A stretch of 64,000 nucleotides of DNA from Leptolyngbya sp. BC1307 (GTDB lineage Bacteria > Cyanobacteriota > Cyanobacteriia > Phormidesmidales > Phormidesmidaceae): the NCBI RefSeq assembly GCF_002286735.1, contig NZ_NRTA01000015.1:1-64000 (forward strand), read 5' to 3'. Position numbers and translations under genes: made by a program. Positions 6,955 through 18,382 of the stretch are shown in pieces (the first letter of the stretch is position 1; every line of letters starts with the position of its first letter). The notes under the pieces were generated by a model. That model had not been told where the DNA came from. It saw nothing but the letters and a program-made list of their open reading frames with translations, and did not search any database.

Positions 6955-8964
6955 CTAGTCCTTATAGCGCGGTGTCAAACAGTAAGGGCAATCCATCCAT
7001 TCGTGATGTAGCTCAGCAGTGCACTGTGTGCAGGAGAGTACGCTTTTGCGCTTAGCCTTTAGCTCAGCTTCTAACCCTTTGTCGGTAAAGGTTACTCGCT
7101 CTACCTCTTCTAAGGTGGTATGGCCCTCCTTAACTAGATTTAAGCTGTAGGCCAGCAGCGTATGCATACCCTCTTCCACCGCTGCTTCTTTGATTTGCTC
7201 AGTGGGTGCACCCTCTGAAATCAGCTGCTGCAATCGCTCAGTCACGCGCATAACTTCATACACACCGACCCGTCCCTTGTAGCCGTTGCCCTGACACTTA
7301 CCGCAAAGCTGACCTGACTCTCTCATTTGGGCAGTTTGGTCACTAGGTACCTGGTTGGCCTTATATAGCGTCATCTCAAAGTCGCCAGAGGCCGTCATGC
7401 CAAATCGAGCTAGCTCTTCTGAAGTCGGCTGGTACTCGACTCGACACTCAGGGCACACCCGGCGCACCAGACGCTGAGCTAGCACCCCAATCAAAGAGCT
7501 AGACACCTGAAAGGACTCAACGCCCATCTCTCCTAATCGAGAAACCGCACCGGCTGCGTCGTTAGTGTGCAGCGTCGTCAATACCAGGTGCCCTGTTAAA
7601 GCGGCCTCAATTGCTGTTTTTGCCGTCTCAGGGTCACGAGTTTCACCCACCAGGATCACATCTGGATCTTGTCGCAAAAAGGCCCTCAAGATAGAGGCAA
7701 AGTTCATCCCCTTCTCGCGAATTACCTGCACCTGAGTGATGCCCGGCAGCGCATATTCAATCGGGTCTTCAGCCGTACTGATGTTCACCCCCGGATCGTT
7801 ACGCTCTGAGAGGACAGAGTACAGCGTGGTGGTTTTACCTGAGCCGGTCGGTCCGGTTACCAGGATCAAGCCAAACGGCTTTTTGGCCATCTCCTGAACG
7901 ATGTGTAGCGTTTCACTATCGGTGATGAGTTTGTCTAGCCCTAGCTGAGTTGCTGAGTTATCCAAGATGCGCAGCACGACTTTCTCGCCGTAGCGACTGG
8001 GTAAAGTACTCACCCGGAAATCGACCTTGCGATTTTGAAAGACTCGGCGAATTCTGCCGTCTTGGGGCATACGGCGCTCGGCGATGTCTAATTCAGAGAT
8101 GATTTTGAAGCGTGCCGTTACCGCTGGAATGATCTTCTTAGGCAGCGGCGGGAAAGCCTCCTGCAAGACGCCGTCTTTGCGAAAGCGAATGCGTAGCGAC
8201 TCTTCTTGGGGCTCCACATGGATATCTGAGACATCTTCCTGCAGGGCTTTCACTAAGATCTTGTTGACCAGGGCGATCACTGGGGCCGCGTCCGCATCTT
8301 GTAAAGCTGCATCGAGGTCAGCGTCCTCTTCAGCGACAGCCTCTAGGCTGTTGCCATCGAGTTCTAGGTCGTTTAGGTCAGTTCTGACATCGACCGATTT
8401 TTCAAGGTCGCGCTTTTTTTCTCTGGCAACTTGTTCGTCCAGGTACTTGGCCATCAGGCGCTGATAGTCATCTACTGTGATCACCATGCGCCGCAGCTTG
8501 ATGGCTTTTGGCCTGAGAATGCGGTTTAGATCATCTTGCGCCTCTAGATTTTCCGGATCGACCATCGCTACCAATACTGCCTGGTCTTCGGCTTCGCCCG
8601 TTTGTGAGAGGGGAATTAAGCGATGACGACGGCAGATATCTACCGGAATGAGATTGCCAATTAAATTGGTAACTTGAGCATCTGATATGTTTTCTATTTC
8701 GGGGTCGAGAGACTCAACACCGTAGATAATTTTGAGTTCAAAAAGCTGCTGCTTTTTATACTGACGCAGTAGCTCTGGCGATAGCTGCTGCCCGGCTATC
8801 GTCTCCAAAACATCGGTGAGCGCGCGGCCTGATTTACGGCTTTCAACCAGGGCTTGCTGCATCTGACTGCCGTCTACAAAGCCTGCTCGAATCAGCTGAT
8901 TGCTAAAGGGCGAAAAGCTCTTTTGTAAGACGAGGGCCTTTCGCGTGGATGAGGAGTTTGTCAT
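6955..8964 (-). CDS. pilB: Type IV pilus assembly ATPase PilB
   Basis: A 669-residue extension ATPase of the GspE/PilB family. Residues about 1-165 form MshEN-type N-terminal domains (FVDGSQMQQALVESRKSG; LIPVDICRRHRLIPL), which in relatives can bind c-di-GMP. The core has GPTGSGKTT, the Asp box, DPDVILVGETRD and GHLVLTTLHTNDA. A tetracysteine zinc site (CPEC ... CGKC) follows, and the extreme C-terminus has a second CTQC ... CPYC pair. It starts the leftward pilB-pilT-pilC cluster and is divergent from grpE over a 282-base gap holding a HIP1 core. Confidence 0.95.
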   Translation of the reverse strand: MTNSSSTRKALVLQKSFSPFSNQLIRAGFVDGSQMQQALVESRKSGRALTDVLETIAGQQLSPELLRQYKKQQLFELKIIYGVESLDPEIENISDAQVTNLIGNLIPVDICRRHRLIPLSQTGEAEDQAVLVAMVDPENLEAQDDLNRILRPKAIKLRRMVITVDDYQRLMAKYLDEQVAREKKRDLEKSVDVRTDLNDLELDGNSLEAVAEEDADLDAALQDADAAPVIALVNKILVKALQEDVSDIHVEPQEESLRIRFRKDGVLQEAFPPLPKKIIPAVTARFKIISELDIAERRMPQDGRIRRVFQNRKVDFRVSTLPSRYGEKVVLRILDNSATQLGLDKLITDSETLHIVQEMAKKPFGLILVTGPTGSGKTTTLYSVLSERNDPGVNISTAEDPIEYALPGITQVQVIREKGMNFASILRAFLRQDPDVILVGETRDPETAKTAIEAALTGHLVLTTLHTNDAAGAVSRLGEMGVESFQVSSSLIGVLAQRLVRRVCPECRVEYQPTSEELARFGMTASGDFEMTLYKANQVPSDQTAQMRESGQLCGKCQGNGYKGRVGVYEVMRVTERLQQLISEGAPTEQIKEAAVEEGMHTLLAYSLNLVKEGHTTLEEVERVTFTDKGLEAELKAKRKSVLSCTQCTAELHHEWMDCPYCLTPRYKD

Positions 8965-9246
8965 GGTCGATGCGAAAAAATCTCACACCAGTGTGCCCAC
9001 AAAGCCCAAACCAATACCCGGCCTCATCCTCAATTCGTAACTGCGCAGCTAGCGTCTTCGGCTTGAGCTGTGGCTATGTAGCGTTGGCAGGCGATCGCGC
9101 TGGGAGGAAAACCCACTACGGAAAACCGCTCCTCAATTGCTGCTTCAGACCCTAATATAGACAGGGTAAATAGGCTCAGCTAGTATTTGTCTAGCCCACA
9201 CCTGTCTGAAGTCTGATGCTTTAGTGCTTTAGATGGGAGGGGACGC

Positions 9247-10017
9247 ATGCCAGTCACTGACGCTGAGCTGCTGGGAGCGAAGAGTTTGAGTGGAGAGTTT
9301 GACAAAATGATGGACGCAGATACAAACGATAACCAGCCGGGCACGAACCCAGACCCGGAGAATATTGAGGAGCTTCGCGCGGAGGATGCCTCAACTGAAA
9401 TTGACTTTGATAAAGCCTTTGAGACAGATGCCCAAGGACAGACAGGTGAAGCCTCAGGGCAGCAGTCGGAGGATATTTCGGCAGAAGATGCGTTTGCGGC
9501 TGAAGCCAGTGCCCAAGAGGAGCTGCAGCGTCAGGTCAGCGAACTAAAAGCTCAGCTAGAAGATCGCACCGGGCAGTTTACCCGGCTGACTGCCGATTTT
9601 GATAACTTTCGCAAGCGCACCGCTAAAGAACGGGAAGAGCTAGAGGTCAAAGTCAAGTGCAATACCATTAGCGCCATGCTAGAGGTGGTGGACAATTTTG
9701 AGCGGGCCCGGTCGCAAATCAAGCCTCAAACTGAGGGCGAAATGGCCATTCATAAGAGCTATCAGGGGGTTTATAAGCAGCTAGTCGATGCCTTTAAGAA
9801 GCTAGGCGTATCGCCTATGCGCTCGGAGGGGCAAGAGTTTGACCCGAATTTGCATGAGGCGGTCATGCGTGAGCCGACCGATCAGCATCCGGAAGGCACT
9901 GTTATTGATGAGTTCGTCCGTGGGTATGTTTTAGGAGAGCGTGTCTTACGTCATGCCATGGTCAAAGTGGCCACGCCGCTAGATCCTTCTGCTGAACCCA
10001 GCGATCCTTCATCCTAG
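9247..10017 (+). CDS. grpE: Nucleotide exchange factor GrpE
   Basis: A 256-residue GrpE, the ADP-release factor of DnaK. An acidic, disordered N-terminal third (about 1-85) leads into the long coiled coil (EELQRQVSELKAQLEDRTGQ), the DFDNFRKRTAKEREEL segment, and the C-terminal beta domain (VSPMRSEGQEFDPNLHEAVMRE ... YVLGERVLRHAMVKV). ATG 9247 has a strong GGGAGGGG just before it, so the acidic extension is probably real. It is followed by dnaK after 187 bases. Confidence 0.95.
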   Translation: MPVTDAELLGAKSLSGEFDKMMDADTNDNQPGTNPDPENIEELRAEDASTEIDFDKAFETDAQGQTGEASGQQSEDISAEDAFAAEASAQEELQRQVSELKAQLEDRTGQFTRLTADFDNFRKRTAKEREELEVKVKCNTISAMLEVVDNFERARSQIKPQTEGEMAIHKSYQGVYKQLVDAFKKLGVSPMRSEGQEFDPNLHEAVMREPTDQHPEGTVIDEFVRGYVLGERVLRHAMVKVATPLDPSAEPSDPSS

Positions 10018-10054
10018 GTCTATGACTTGGCGATCGCAAATCCAGGTTCAGTGC

Positions 10055-10070
10055 TGACTAGAGTTAGTCA
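10055..10070 (+). other. Small perfect hairpin in the grpE-dnaK gap
   Basis: TGACTA-GAGT-TAGTCA forms a perfect 6-bp stem with a 4-base loop 38 bases after the grpE stop. No U-run follows, so it may be an mRNA processing or stability element rather than a terminator. Confidence 0.35.
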
Positions 10071-10204
10071 TGAAGGCTGTCGCGGCGTAGCGCAATGACT
10101 TGAGGTGACGGCATTTTGCCTCTCTGCAGCGGCTCCAAGCGGCTGTCAGGAGACAGTTTGACGTGCTCGCAAGCGTCCTTCATTTAGCATCGTCCGAACG
10201 AACT

Positions 10205-12220
10205 ATGGGAAAAGTGATCGGCATCGACCTGGGAACGACAAATAGTTGCGTAGCTGTGCTCGAAGGCGGCAAGCCGGTGGTGATTCCCAATACAGAGGGT
10301 GGCCGCACCACGCCTAGCATTGTCGGTTTTGCTAAAGGCGGCGAGCGGCTAGTGGGTCAGTTGGCTAAACGGCAGGCCGTCACCAACGCTGAGAACACGG
10401 TACACAGTATCAAGCGGTTTATCGGTCGGCGGTGGGACGATACTGCAACTGAGCAGTCGCGCGTTCCCTACAAATGCACTCGTGGGAAGGACGATACGGT
10501 CGATGTGGTCATCCGCACTAAAAGCTTCACACCTCAAGAAATTTCAGCCATGACGCTGCAAAAGCTGAAGCGTGACGCCGAGGCTTATTTAAGTGAACCG
10601 GTGTCTCAAGCTGTGATCACCGTCCCGGCTTATTTTACCGATGCGCAGCGGCAGGCGACTAAAGATGCGGGTGCAATTGCTGGCTTAGAAGTGCTCAGAA
10701 TTATCAATGAGCCAACGGCAGCAGCGCTCTCTTACGGCATGGACAAGCAGGATCAAGACCAGACTATTCTGGTATTTGACCTCGGTGGCGGCACGTTTGA
10801 CGTTTCGATTTTGCAGCTAGGAGACGGCGTCTTTGAAGTCAAGGCGACCTCTGGCAATAACCATCTGGGAGGAGATGATTTCGACAATTGCATTGTTGCC
10901 TGGATGACAGCAGCCTTTGAGCAGCAAGAAGGGGTAGATATTACCAGCGATCGGATGGCGCTTCAGCGGATTCGGGAGGCGGCTGAGAAGGCCAAAGTTG
11001 AGCTTTCGACGATGACTAAAACATCGATTAATCTGCCGTTTATTGCTGCTGATGAGACGGGACCTAAGCATTTGGAAATGGACCTGACGCGATCGCAGTT
11101 TGAAGAGCTAGCGGTTACCCTGATCCAAAACACCCTAGATCCGGTTAAGCAAGCGCTCAAAGACGCCGAACTCACGGTCACCGATATTGACCGCATTTTG
11201 CTAGTCGGCGGTTCGACCCGGATTCCTGCTGTGCAGACGGCCATCACGAATTTTTTTGAAGGCAAAACCCCAGATCGTTCGGTTAACCCAGACGAAGCTG
11301 TCGCCCTCGGAGCCTCTATTCAGGCAGGCGTGCTCGGCGGCGAAATCAAAGACTTGCTTTTGCTCGATGTGACGCCGCTCTCGCTAGGCATCGAAACGCT
11401 AGGTGAAGTCTTTACAAAGATTATTGAGCGCAATACGACGATCCCCACCAGCAAGAGTCAGACGTTCTCAACGGCAGCTGATGGCCAGACGGTTGTAGAA
11501 GTCCATGCGCTACAGGGCGAAAGAGCGATGGCTCGCGATAATAAAACCCTGGGGCGGTTTGAACTCACCGGCATTCCCCCCGCTGCTAGAGGCATTCCAC
11601 AAATCGAAGTTTCTTTTGAAATTAACGCCGACGGCATTTTACAGGTATCGGCTAAAGATCGGGGAACCCATCGCGAACAAAGTATAGAAATCACCAATCG
11701 GGGCAGCTTGACCTCTGCTGAGATCGCTCAGATGCGGGAAGAAGCCGAAGCCTATGCTGGTGAAGATGAAAACCAAAAAGTTTTGGCGGAGCTACAAAAC
11801 CAGGCTGATTCACTGTTTTACAGCTATGAGTCGGCGCTGCGAGATAGCGCCAGCAGTCTATCGGTAGAGCTAAAAGCCCAAGCTGAAGCTGAAGCCAAGG
11901 CACTTAGGAAAGCAGTTGCTGATAAGGCTATTCGGCCAACTGATCTGGCCCAGAAGTTAGAGGCTTTGCAGCAAACCGTCTTTAATATTGGCGCTGGCCT
12001 TTACCGTCACGCTAATGGCGAAGATAGCAACTCGCCTATGAGCAGCGAGCCTGCTCGTTCAGCGACTGTCGAATCTGACGAGGTAGCGGCAAACAATAGC
12101 CAGGCAGCCCCAGCCATACCTGTGCCGGTATCCCCTATGGCTACCAAGTCTCGTCGCGCCGCCGATGATGAGTTTGATATTGACAGCACGGTTGCGGCTG
12201 ATTACGAAGCCATTGAATGA
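10205..12220 (+). CDS. dnaK: Chaperone DnaK (Hsp70)
   Basis: A 671-residue Hsp70. The ATPase domain begins [14 protein letters not shown] and includes the phosphate loops ([24 protein letters not shown]); the substrate domain has [14 protein letters not shown], and the helical lid and a variable Ala/Ser/Pro-rich tail (about 600-671) end in DYEAIE. ATG 10205 is chosen because the family begins at [10 protein letters not shown]; the frame could be extended upstream to a GTG at 10163, which would add 14 unrelated residues. It sits in a grpE-dnaK-dnaJ order. The stop codon lies inside a 13-base tandem repeat. Confidence 0.96.
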   Translation: MGKVIGIDLGTTNSCVAVLEGGKPVVIPNTEGGRTTPSIVGFAKGGERLVGQLAKRQAVTNAENTVHSIKRFIGRRWDDTATEQSRVPYKCTRGKDDTVDVVIRTKSFTPQEISAMTLQKLKRDAEAYLSEPVSQAVITVPAYFTDAQRQATKDAGAIAGLEVLRIINEPTAAALSYGMDKQDQDQTILVFDLGGGTFDVSILQLGDGVFEVKATSGNNHLGGDDFDNCIVAWMTAAFEQQEGVDITSDRMALQRIREAAEKAKVELSTMTKTSINLPFIAADETGPKHLEMDLTRSQFEELAVTLIQNTLDPVKQALKDAELTVTDIDRILLVGGSTRIPAVQTAITNFFEGKTPDRSVNPDEAVALGASIQAGVLGGEIKDLLLLDVTPLSLGIETLGEVFTKIIERNTTIPTSKSQTFSTAADGQTVVEVHALQGERAMARDNKTLGRFELTGIPPAARGIPQIEVSFEINADGILQVSAKDRGTHREQSIEITNRGSLTSAEIAQMREEAEAYAGEDENQKVLAELQNQADSLFYSYESALRDSASSLSVELKAQAEAEAKALRKAVADKAIRPTDLAQKLEALQQTVFNIGAGLYRHANGEDSNSPMSSEPARSATVESDEVAANNSQAAPAIPVPVSPMATKSRRAADDEFDIDSTVAADYEAIE

Positions 12221-12244
12221 AGCCATTGAATGAAGCCATTGAAT
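12206..12244 (+). repeat. dnaK: Three tandem copies of a 13-bp unit over the dnaK stop codon
   Basis: GAAGCCATTGAAT occurs three times in exact tandem (12206-12218, 12219-12231, 12232-12244). The first copy encodes the last residues EAIE and its end makes the TGA stop. As 13 is not a multiple of three, losing or gaining a unit would leave the stop in copy one unchanged, so the extra copies are in the 3' untranslated region. Confidence 0.95.
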
Positions 12245-12294
12245 AAAGGTCGATAGACCATCAATGGTAAGACTGTAAGACTACTTATCGCCGT

Positions 12295-12323
12295 GCTGAC
12301 GGCTATCGAAATGAGCCGTCAGC
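12295..12323 (+). other. Perfect 10-bp hairpin between dnaK and dnaJ
   Basis: GCTGACGGCT (12295-12304) and AGCCGTCAGC (12314-12323) pair perfectly around a 9-base loop, 75 bases after the dnaK stop. The following bases are GACGCCGTG, not a T-run, so it looks like an mRNA 3'-end stabiliser or processing site, or a weak terminator. Confidence 0.55.
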
Positions 12324-12454
12324 GACGCCGTGTCATGAAAGTAGGAAGTTGAAAGCATAAAGTGGTTGACAAGCCCCCCTATGCATCAGGAGGTTTGCTA
12401 TACAATGGTCCAATGCGTGTTGATTTGTGACCTGCTAGTTCTCTTTCTGATTGA

Positions 12455-13825
<1,371 letters not shown>

Positions 13826-13829
<4 letters not shown>

Positions 13830-14998
13830 GCCTGGCTGCTCGCGACCAGCTTTCTCAGCCGCTACCTACGGACGGGCTATGGATAGGAACGGTCACCGCT
13901 ATTCAGGCTAATTACTATTCAGTGCAGCTAGATGATTCGCTGGCGCTGGCGGCTGTGGCTGAGCAGCGATCGCTCGATTTGCCTTGCCAGCCTGCTTTGC
14001 TGTGCATTCGTCGGGGCCTTTTAAAGAAGCTAAATCAGCAGATCATGGTGGGCGATCGCGTTGCCGTAGAAGAACCTGATTGGCAGGGCATGCGAGGGGC
14101 GATTACGACCGTCTATCCGCGCCAGACCGCTCTAGATCGACCACCGATTGCCAATGTGGATCAGATTTTGTTGGTATTTGCGATCGCAGAACCGGCCCTC
14201 GATGCGCATCAGCTCAGCCGGTTTTTGGTTAAGGCCGAATCGACCGGGCTTGCAATTACGCTGTGCCTGAATAAGCGAGACTTGGTCACAGATGACATCG
14301 CCGGCCACTGGCAGCAGCGACTAGTCGGTTGGGGCTATCAGCCGCTGATGGTGAGTATTCGCAAAGACACTGAGCTACAGGCTGATTTGATAGCCGAACT
14401 GCAAGACAAAATTACGGTGGTTGCCGGGCCGTCAGGCGTTGGTAAATCTAGCCTGACTAATCGCCTTGTGCCTCAGCAAGGGCTGCGGGTGAGCGCGGTC
14501 TCAGGTAGGCTAGGGCGAGGTCGTCACACTACGCGCCATGTGGAGCTATTTGAGCTGCCTATGGGCGGCTTTTTAGCAGATACGCCCGGGTTCAATCAGC
14601 CAGATATTGCCAGTACGCCCGAAGCGCTGGGCGATTACTTCCCAGAGATTCGGCAGCGGCGGGCAGTTGCGGCCTGTCAGTTTAGTAACTGTCTGCATCG
14701 CGATGAGCCAGGCTGTGTCGTGCGCGGCGATTGGGAGCGATACGAATACTACCTAACGCTGTTAGAGGAAGTAACGATGCAGCAGCATCAGGTTTTTCAG
14801 CAGCGGGATGCGGAAGCGACTGAAAAGACCAGAATGGGAGAAGATGGCAAAGCCGTACAAGAGCCCCGGCTAGCGGCAAAAAAATATCGGCGAACCTCTC
14901 GCAAAACTCGCAATCAGGCTTTTCAGGAGCTTTGTGTGGATCTATCGGCAGTCGAAGATCTAGAAGATTTGGAAGACCTGGAAGATATCGGTAGATAA
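13826..14998 (+). CDS. rsgA: Small ribosomal subunit biogenesis GTPase RsgA
   Basis: A 390-residue circularly permuted GTPase that helps mature the 30S subunit. An N-terminal OB fold (about 15-95) is followed by the G domain in permuted order: G4 (LNKRDLV, about 149) comes before G1 (GPSGVGKSS, about 206-214) and G3 (DTPGF, about 254-258). The zinc-binding Cys/His cluster (CQFSNCLHRDEPGC, about 286-299) follows. The C-terminus is a basic stretch and an unusual acidic Glu-Asp-Leu run (SAVEDLEDLEDLEDLEDIG). It starts within the tusA-like stop. Confidence 0.94.
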
Positions 14999-15001
14999 GC
15001 G

Positions 15002-15391
15002 CTAACTGCCGCAGTAGACGATGAGATCGATCTCAACATCACCAAACCCAGCTAGCGCCGTGACGCCAACGGTCGTTCGCCCCGGGTGGCGGCCTGCTGT
15101 AAAGTAGCTGGCGTAGATCTGATTGACTGCTTCGTAGTAGCGAAAGTCGGTCACAAAAATTCGTGACATCACGACTTTTTCAAAGCTGGTATCTGCATGG
15201 GCTAAGACCATTTGTAAATTGGCCATGACGCGCTCAGTTTGCGCTTCAATGCTGCCTTTGACCACTTGCCCGCTGTCGGGGTCTTCGGCGAGCTGACCGG
15301 TTACAAACAGAAAATCGCCGGCACGAACGGCGTGAGAGTAAGGGGCAACCGGCGGCAGCTTGCCCTCAGGAAGGTTGATAAATTCCAGCAT
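15002..15391 (-). CDS. RidA family protein (enamine/imine deaminase)
   Basis: A 129-residue RidA/YjgF/UK114 protein. The family pattern is complete: APYSHAVRAGDFLFVTGQL near the start, QTERVMANLQMVLAHA, and GRTTVGVTALAGFGDVEIDLI at the end with the conserved Arg and Glu of the imine-binding cleft. RidA hydrolyses reactive 2-aminoacrylate and similar enamines made by PLP enzymes. It reads toward rsgA with only 3 bases between the stops and lies 17 bases after cysS on the same strand, so it is likely cotranscribed with it. Confidence 0.9.
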   Translation of the reverse strand: MLEFINLPEGKLPPVAPYSHAVRAGDFLFVTGQLAEDPDSGQVVKGSIEAQTERVMANLQMVLAHADTSFEKVVMSRIFVTDFRYYEAVNQIYASYFTAGRHPGRTTVGVTALAGFGDVEIDLIVYCGS

Positions 15392-15408
15392 ATGTCGGGT
15401 GTTGTGAA

Positions 15409-16857
15409 CTAGCGATGCCAGGTGGTGACGCCGCCCGGCTTGTCGATCAGCGTAATGCCTTGGGCGCTGAGCTGATCTCGGATGCGGTCAGATTCGGCAT
15501 AGTTTTTAGCTTTTTTGGCGGCGGCGCGCTCGTCTATTAGGGCTTGTATATCGCTGTCGCTAATACCGCCGCCGCTATCTGAGCTGTCTGTCCCAGCTGC
15601 TTGAGCTTCCAGCCCTAAGACTTGGGCTAGCTGCACCAAGGTATACCAGCGCTGCTGAAGCAGAGAAGATTCACTGTCGGGGCTGCCTTCGTGAACGATG
15701 AGATTGCCCTGACGCTGGAGTTCTTTAGCAAGACCAAATAAGACGGCGATCGCCCCTGGCGTATTAAAGTCATCGTCCATTGACGCTTGAAATTGCTGTA
15801 GCGCCTCTTGATCTAATGCTATCTCTGTGTCTGCCCAGTTGAGTGAGCTGCCATATGAAGGCCCAAAGTTGAGTGCCTCATTCAGGGTGGCCCAGCCGTT
15901 TTTGGCTGAGGCGATCGCCCCTGCCGTAAAATCTAGCGGCATCCGATACTGAGACTGCAAAACGAACATCCGAACGGCCATTGGATCAGGGCCATCGGGT
16001 GAATCAAGCAGGCTGCGGATGGTGGTGAAGTTGCCCAGCGACTTAGACATCTTGGTACCGCCTACATTCACCATGCCATTGTGCATCCAGTAGGTAGCTA
16101 GGGGCTGACCGGTGGCGGCTTCGGATTGGGCAATTTCATTTTCGTGATGGGGAAACTGCAGGTCGGCCCCGCCTACGTGGATGTCGATAGTTTCACCGAG
16201 GCGATCGCGCACCATCGCCGAGCACTCAATATGCCAGCCCGGACGCCCCGATCCCCAAGGCGACTCCCAGGCAGGCTCGTCCGGTTTCGCGGCTTTCCAC
16301 AGCGCAAAGTCAAATGGGTCATGTTTGATCTGCTGATCTTCACTGACGCGGCCACTGGCCCCGGCCTGCATATCCTCTAACTTGCGGCCTGACAGCTTGC
16401 CATAGCCCTCAAACTTGCGTACCGAGTAATACACATCGCCCTGCGCTGAGTAGGCATAGCCTTTTTGCTCAAGCTCATAAATTAGCCGTTTGATGCCATC
16501 AATCGTGTGTGTGGCATAGGTGTACTCATCGGCCTCTAGAATATTCAGCCGCGCCATATCTTCAAAGTAAGCAGCTGTGTAGGCTTTGGCGACTGCCTCC
16601 ATTGAGGATTTTTCCTGGCGAGCGCGATTGAGAATTTTGTCGTCAATATCGGTAAAATTTTGTACGTAGCGCACCTCATAGCCGCGCCAGGTAAGGTAGC
16701 GGCGCACCGTGTCCCACACGATATACGAGCGGGCATGACCCAAATGGCAGTAGTCATAAACCGTCACCCCACAGCAGTACATTTTCACCTGATTAGGCGA
16801 CAGGGGAGCAAAAGCTTCCTTCTGGCGAGAAAGCGTGTTGTAAATGGCTACGCTCAT
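15409..16857 (-). CDS. cysS: Cysteine--tRNA ligase
   Basis: A 482-residue class I aminoacyl-tRNA synthetase. The HIGH-like motif reads HLGHARSY (about 37-44) and KMSKS is intact (KMSKSLGN, about 269-276). Zinc ligands include the Cys of YCCGVTVYD and the later CSAM and HHENE segments. The C-terminal anticodon-binding domain has a Ser/Gly/Asp-rich insertion (about 420-435). It likely heads a two-gene unit with ridA-like. Confidence 0.96.
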   Translation of the reverse strand: MSVAIYNTLSRQKEAFAPLSPNQVKMYCCGVTVYDYCHLGHARSYIVWDTVRRYLTWRGYEVRYVQNFTDIDDKILNRARQEKSSMEAVAKAYTAAYFEDMARLNILEADEYTYATHTIDGIKRLIYELEQKGYAYSAQGDVYYSVRKFEGYGKLSGRKLEDMQAGASGRVSEDQQIKHDPFDFALWKAAKPDEPAWESPWGSGRPGWHIECSAMVRDRLGETIDIHVGGADLQFPHHENEIAQSEAATGQPLATYWMHNGMVNVGGTKMSKSLGNFTTIRSLLDSPDGPDPMAVRMFVLQSQYRMPLDFTAGAIASAKNGWATLNEALNFGPSYGSSLNWADTEIALDQEALQQFQASMDDDFNTPGAIAVLFGLAKELQRQGNLIVHEGSPDSESSLLQQRWYTLVQLAQVLGLEAQAAGTDSSDSGGGISDSDIQALIDERAAAKKAKNYAESDRIRDQLSAQGITLIDKPGGVTTWHR

Positions 16858-17075
16858 GAGAATTCGGTAAAAATTTGGGTGCTCAAAGCAGCCGCCTTGA
16901 GCCTTCTCATAGTAAGTTGAAACCTGGCTGACCGGCTAACTTTTACGGCTGCTTTTTGAGTCCGCTGTGCTATGAATTCTTTTAATTGACGTAAACTTAA
17001 ACCCGCAACTCCTAACAGATGCGAGATAATTGAACTCTAAAGTCATTCACACCTGCCCATCATCAGTAGATTTCT

Positions 17076-18254
17076 ATGACTGCTACGACGCCCGCTCCTA
17101 ATCAGTCAGCGCTTCAGGCAATGGACGCTTCTAAGCATGGCCTGCCTGTGACTATCATCACCGGCTTTTTGGGCAGTGGAAAAACCACCCTGCTCAATCA
17201 TATTCTGACCAATCAGGAAGGGCTGAAGACAGCAGTGCTGGTGAACGAGTTTGGAGAAATAGGGATTGACAATGAGCTGCTAATCACCACTGGCGATGAC
17301 AACATGGTGGAGCTGAGCAACGGCTGCATCTGCTGCACTATCAACAACGACCTGCTAGAGGCGGTATACAAGGTTTTAGAGCGTTCAGATAAAATTGACT
17401 ATCTGGTTGTTGAGACCACCGGATTGGCCGATCCTCTGCCGGTAGCGCTAACTTTTCTAGGCACTGAGCTGCGTGATCTAACCCGCCTGGATTCGATTGT
17501 GACCGTAGTCGATGCTGAAAACTACAGCCTGGATTTGTTTAACTCTCAGGCGGCCTATAACCAGATTGCCTACGGCGACATCATTTTGCTGAACAAAATG
17601 GATGTGGTCGATGAGGCCGATGCTGACCTACTGGAAGTGAAGCTGCGCGACATCAAGCAAGATGCTCGGATCCTGCGGACCGATCACTCCCAAGTGCCAC
17701 TGCCGCTGATTCTCAGTGTGGGCCTGTTTGAGTCAGATAAGTACTTTGGCGAAGCGGCAAATACCGTCGAAGGCCACGATCACGCTGCGCATGGGCACGA
17801 GGACCATCAGCACGAAGGTCACGATCACTCAGCCCATGAGCATGACAGTGACCACGACGAGCACGCTAACTGCGATCACGGTCATGGTCACTGCGAGCAT
17901 GACCACGACCACAGCGCTCATTCTCACCTGGATATAGATGGCTTCACCTCAGTGTCTTTTGATCGGGTGCAGCCGCTAGCAATTCGTAAGTTTCAGAACT
18001 TTTTGGACAATCAGCTCCCGGCGTCAGTTTTTAGGGCAAAGGGTATCCTGTGGTTTGATGAAAGCCCGAAACGCCATGTCTTTCATCTGAGCGGTAAGCG
18101 GTTTTCGCTGGAAGATGAAGAGTGGAACGGTCGTCCTCAGAAGAATCAGCTTGTGCTCATTGGCCAAAATTTGGATGAAAAAGTCCTGCGCGAACAGATT
18201 GAAAGCTGCTTTTGTCTTGAATCGGCTGATCGGGGTAAGGGATTTGGCCGGTAA
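17076..18254 (+). CDS. CobW/COG0523 GTPase with a His-rich metal-binding insert
   Basis: A 392-residue G3E-family GTPase and probable metallochaperone. Walker A GFLGSGKTT is at 30-38, the metal-binding GCICC at 83-87, NKMD (G4) at 173-176, and the C-terminal CobW_C domain from about 290. Residues 233-286 hold 20 histidines among 54 residues, mostly as GHDH/AHEH repeats, together with two cysteines. Such inserts bind zinc, nickel or cobalt. The exact client enzyme is unknown; the lack of cobalamin genes nearby favours zinc or another metal. No Zur-like operator could be confirmed upstream. Confidence 0.9.
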   Translation: MTATTPAPNQSALQAMDASKHGLPVTIITGFLGSGKTTLLNHILTNQEGLKTAVLVNEFGEIGIDNELLITTGDDNMVELSNGCICCTINNDLLEAVYKVLERSDKIDYLVVETTGLADPLPVALTFLGTELRDLTRLDSIVTVVDAENYSLDLFNSQAAYNQIAYGDIILLNKMDVVDEADADLLEVKLRDIKQDARILRTDHSQVPLPLILSVGLFESDKYFGEAANTVEGHDHAAHGHEDHQHEGHDHSAHEHDSDHDEHANCDHGHGHCEHDHDHSAHSHLDIDGFTSVSFDRVQPLAIRKFQNFLDNQLPASVFRAKGILWFDESPKRHVFHLSGKRFSLEDEEWNGRPQKNQLVLIGQNLDEKVLREQIESCFCLESADRGKGFGR

Positions 18255-18382
18255 GCGCTGATATTCTCTGGCATTAGTTAATCTGATTGAATTGCAGAAA
18301 AACAATCCCCTATTTCAATGAATGGCCTGTTAAGGTAAAGAAGCGTTAAGCTTCTGCAGTAAAAGTTGCCGTTTGCACTACT

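Noticed and set aside
12366-12406. TTGACA and TATACAAT before dnaJ as a promoter
   Set aside because: Both boxes are good, but they lie 27 bases apart; a sigma-70 promoter needs about 16-18. They might belong to different signals.
16980-17075. A Zur operator upstream of the His-rich CobW gene
   Set aside because: GATAATTGAACTCTAA resembles half of the AT-rich Zur palindrome, but the second half does not pair.
18343-18357. GAAGC-GTTAA-GCTTC as a terminator of the CobW gene
   Set aside because: Only 5 bp and no T-run; too weak to call.
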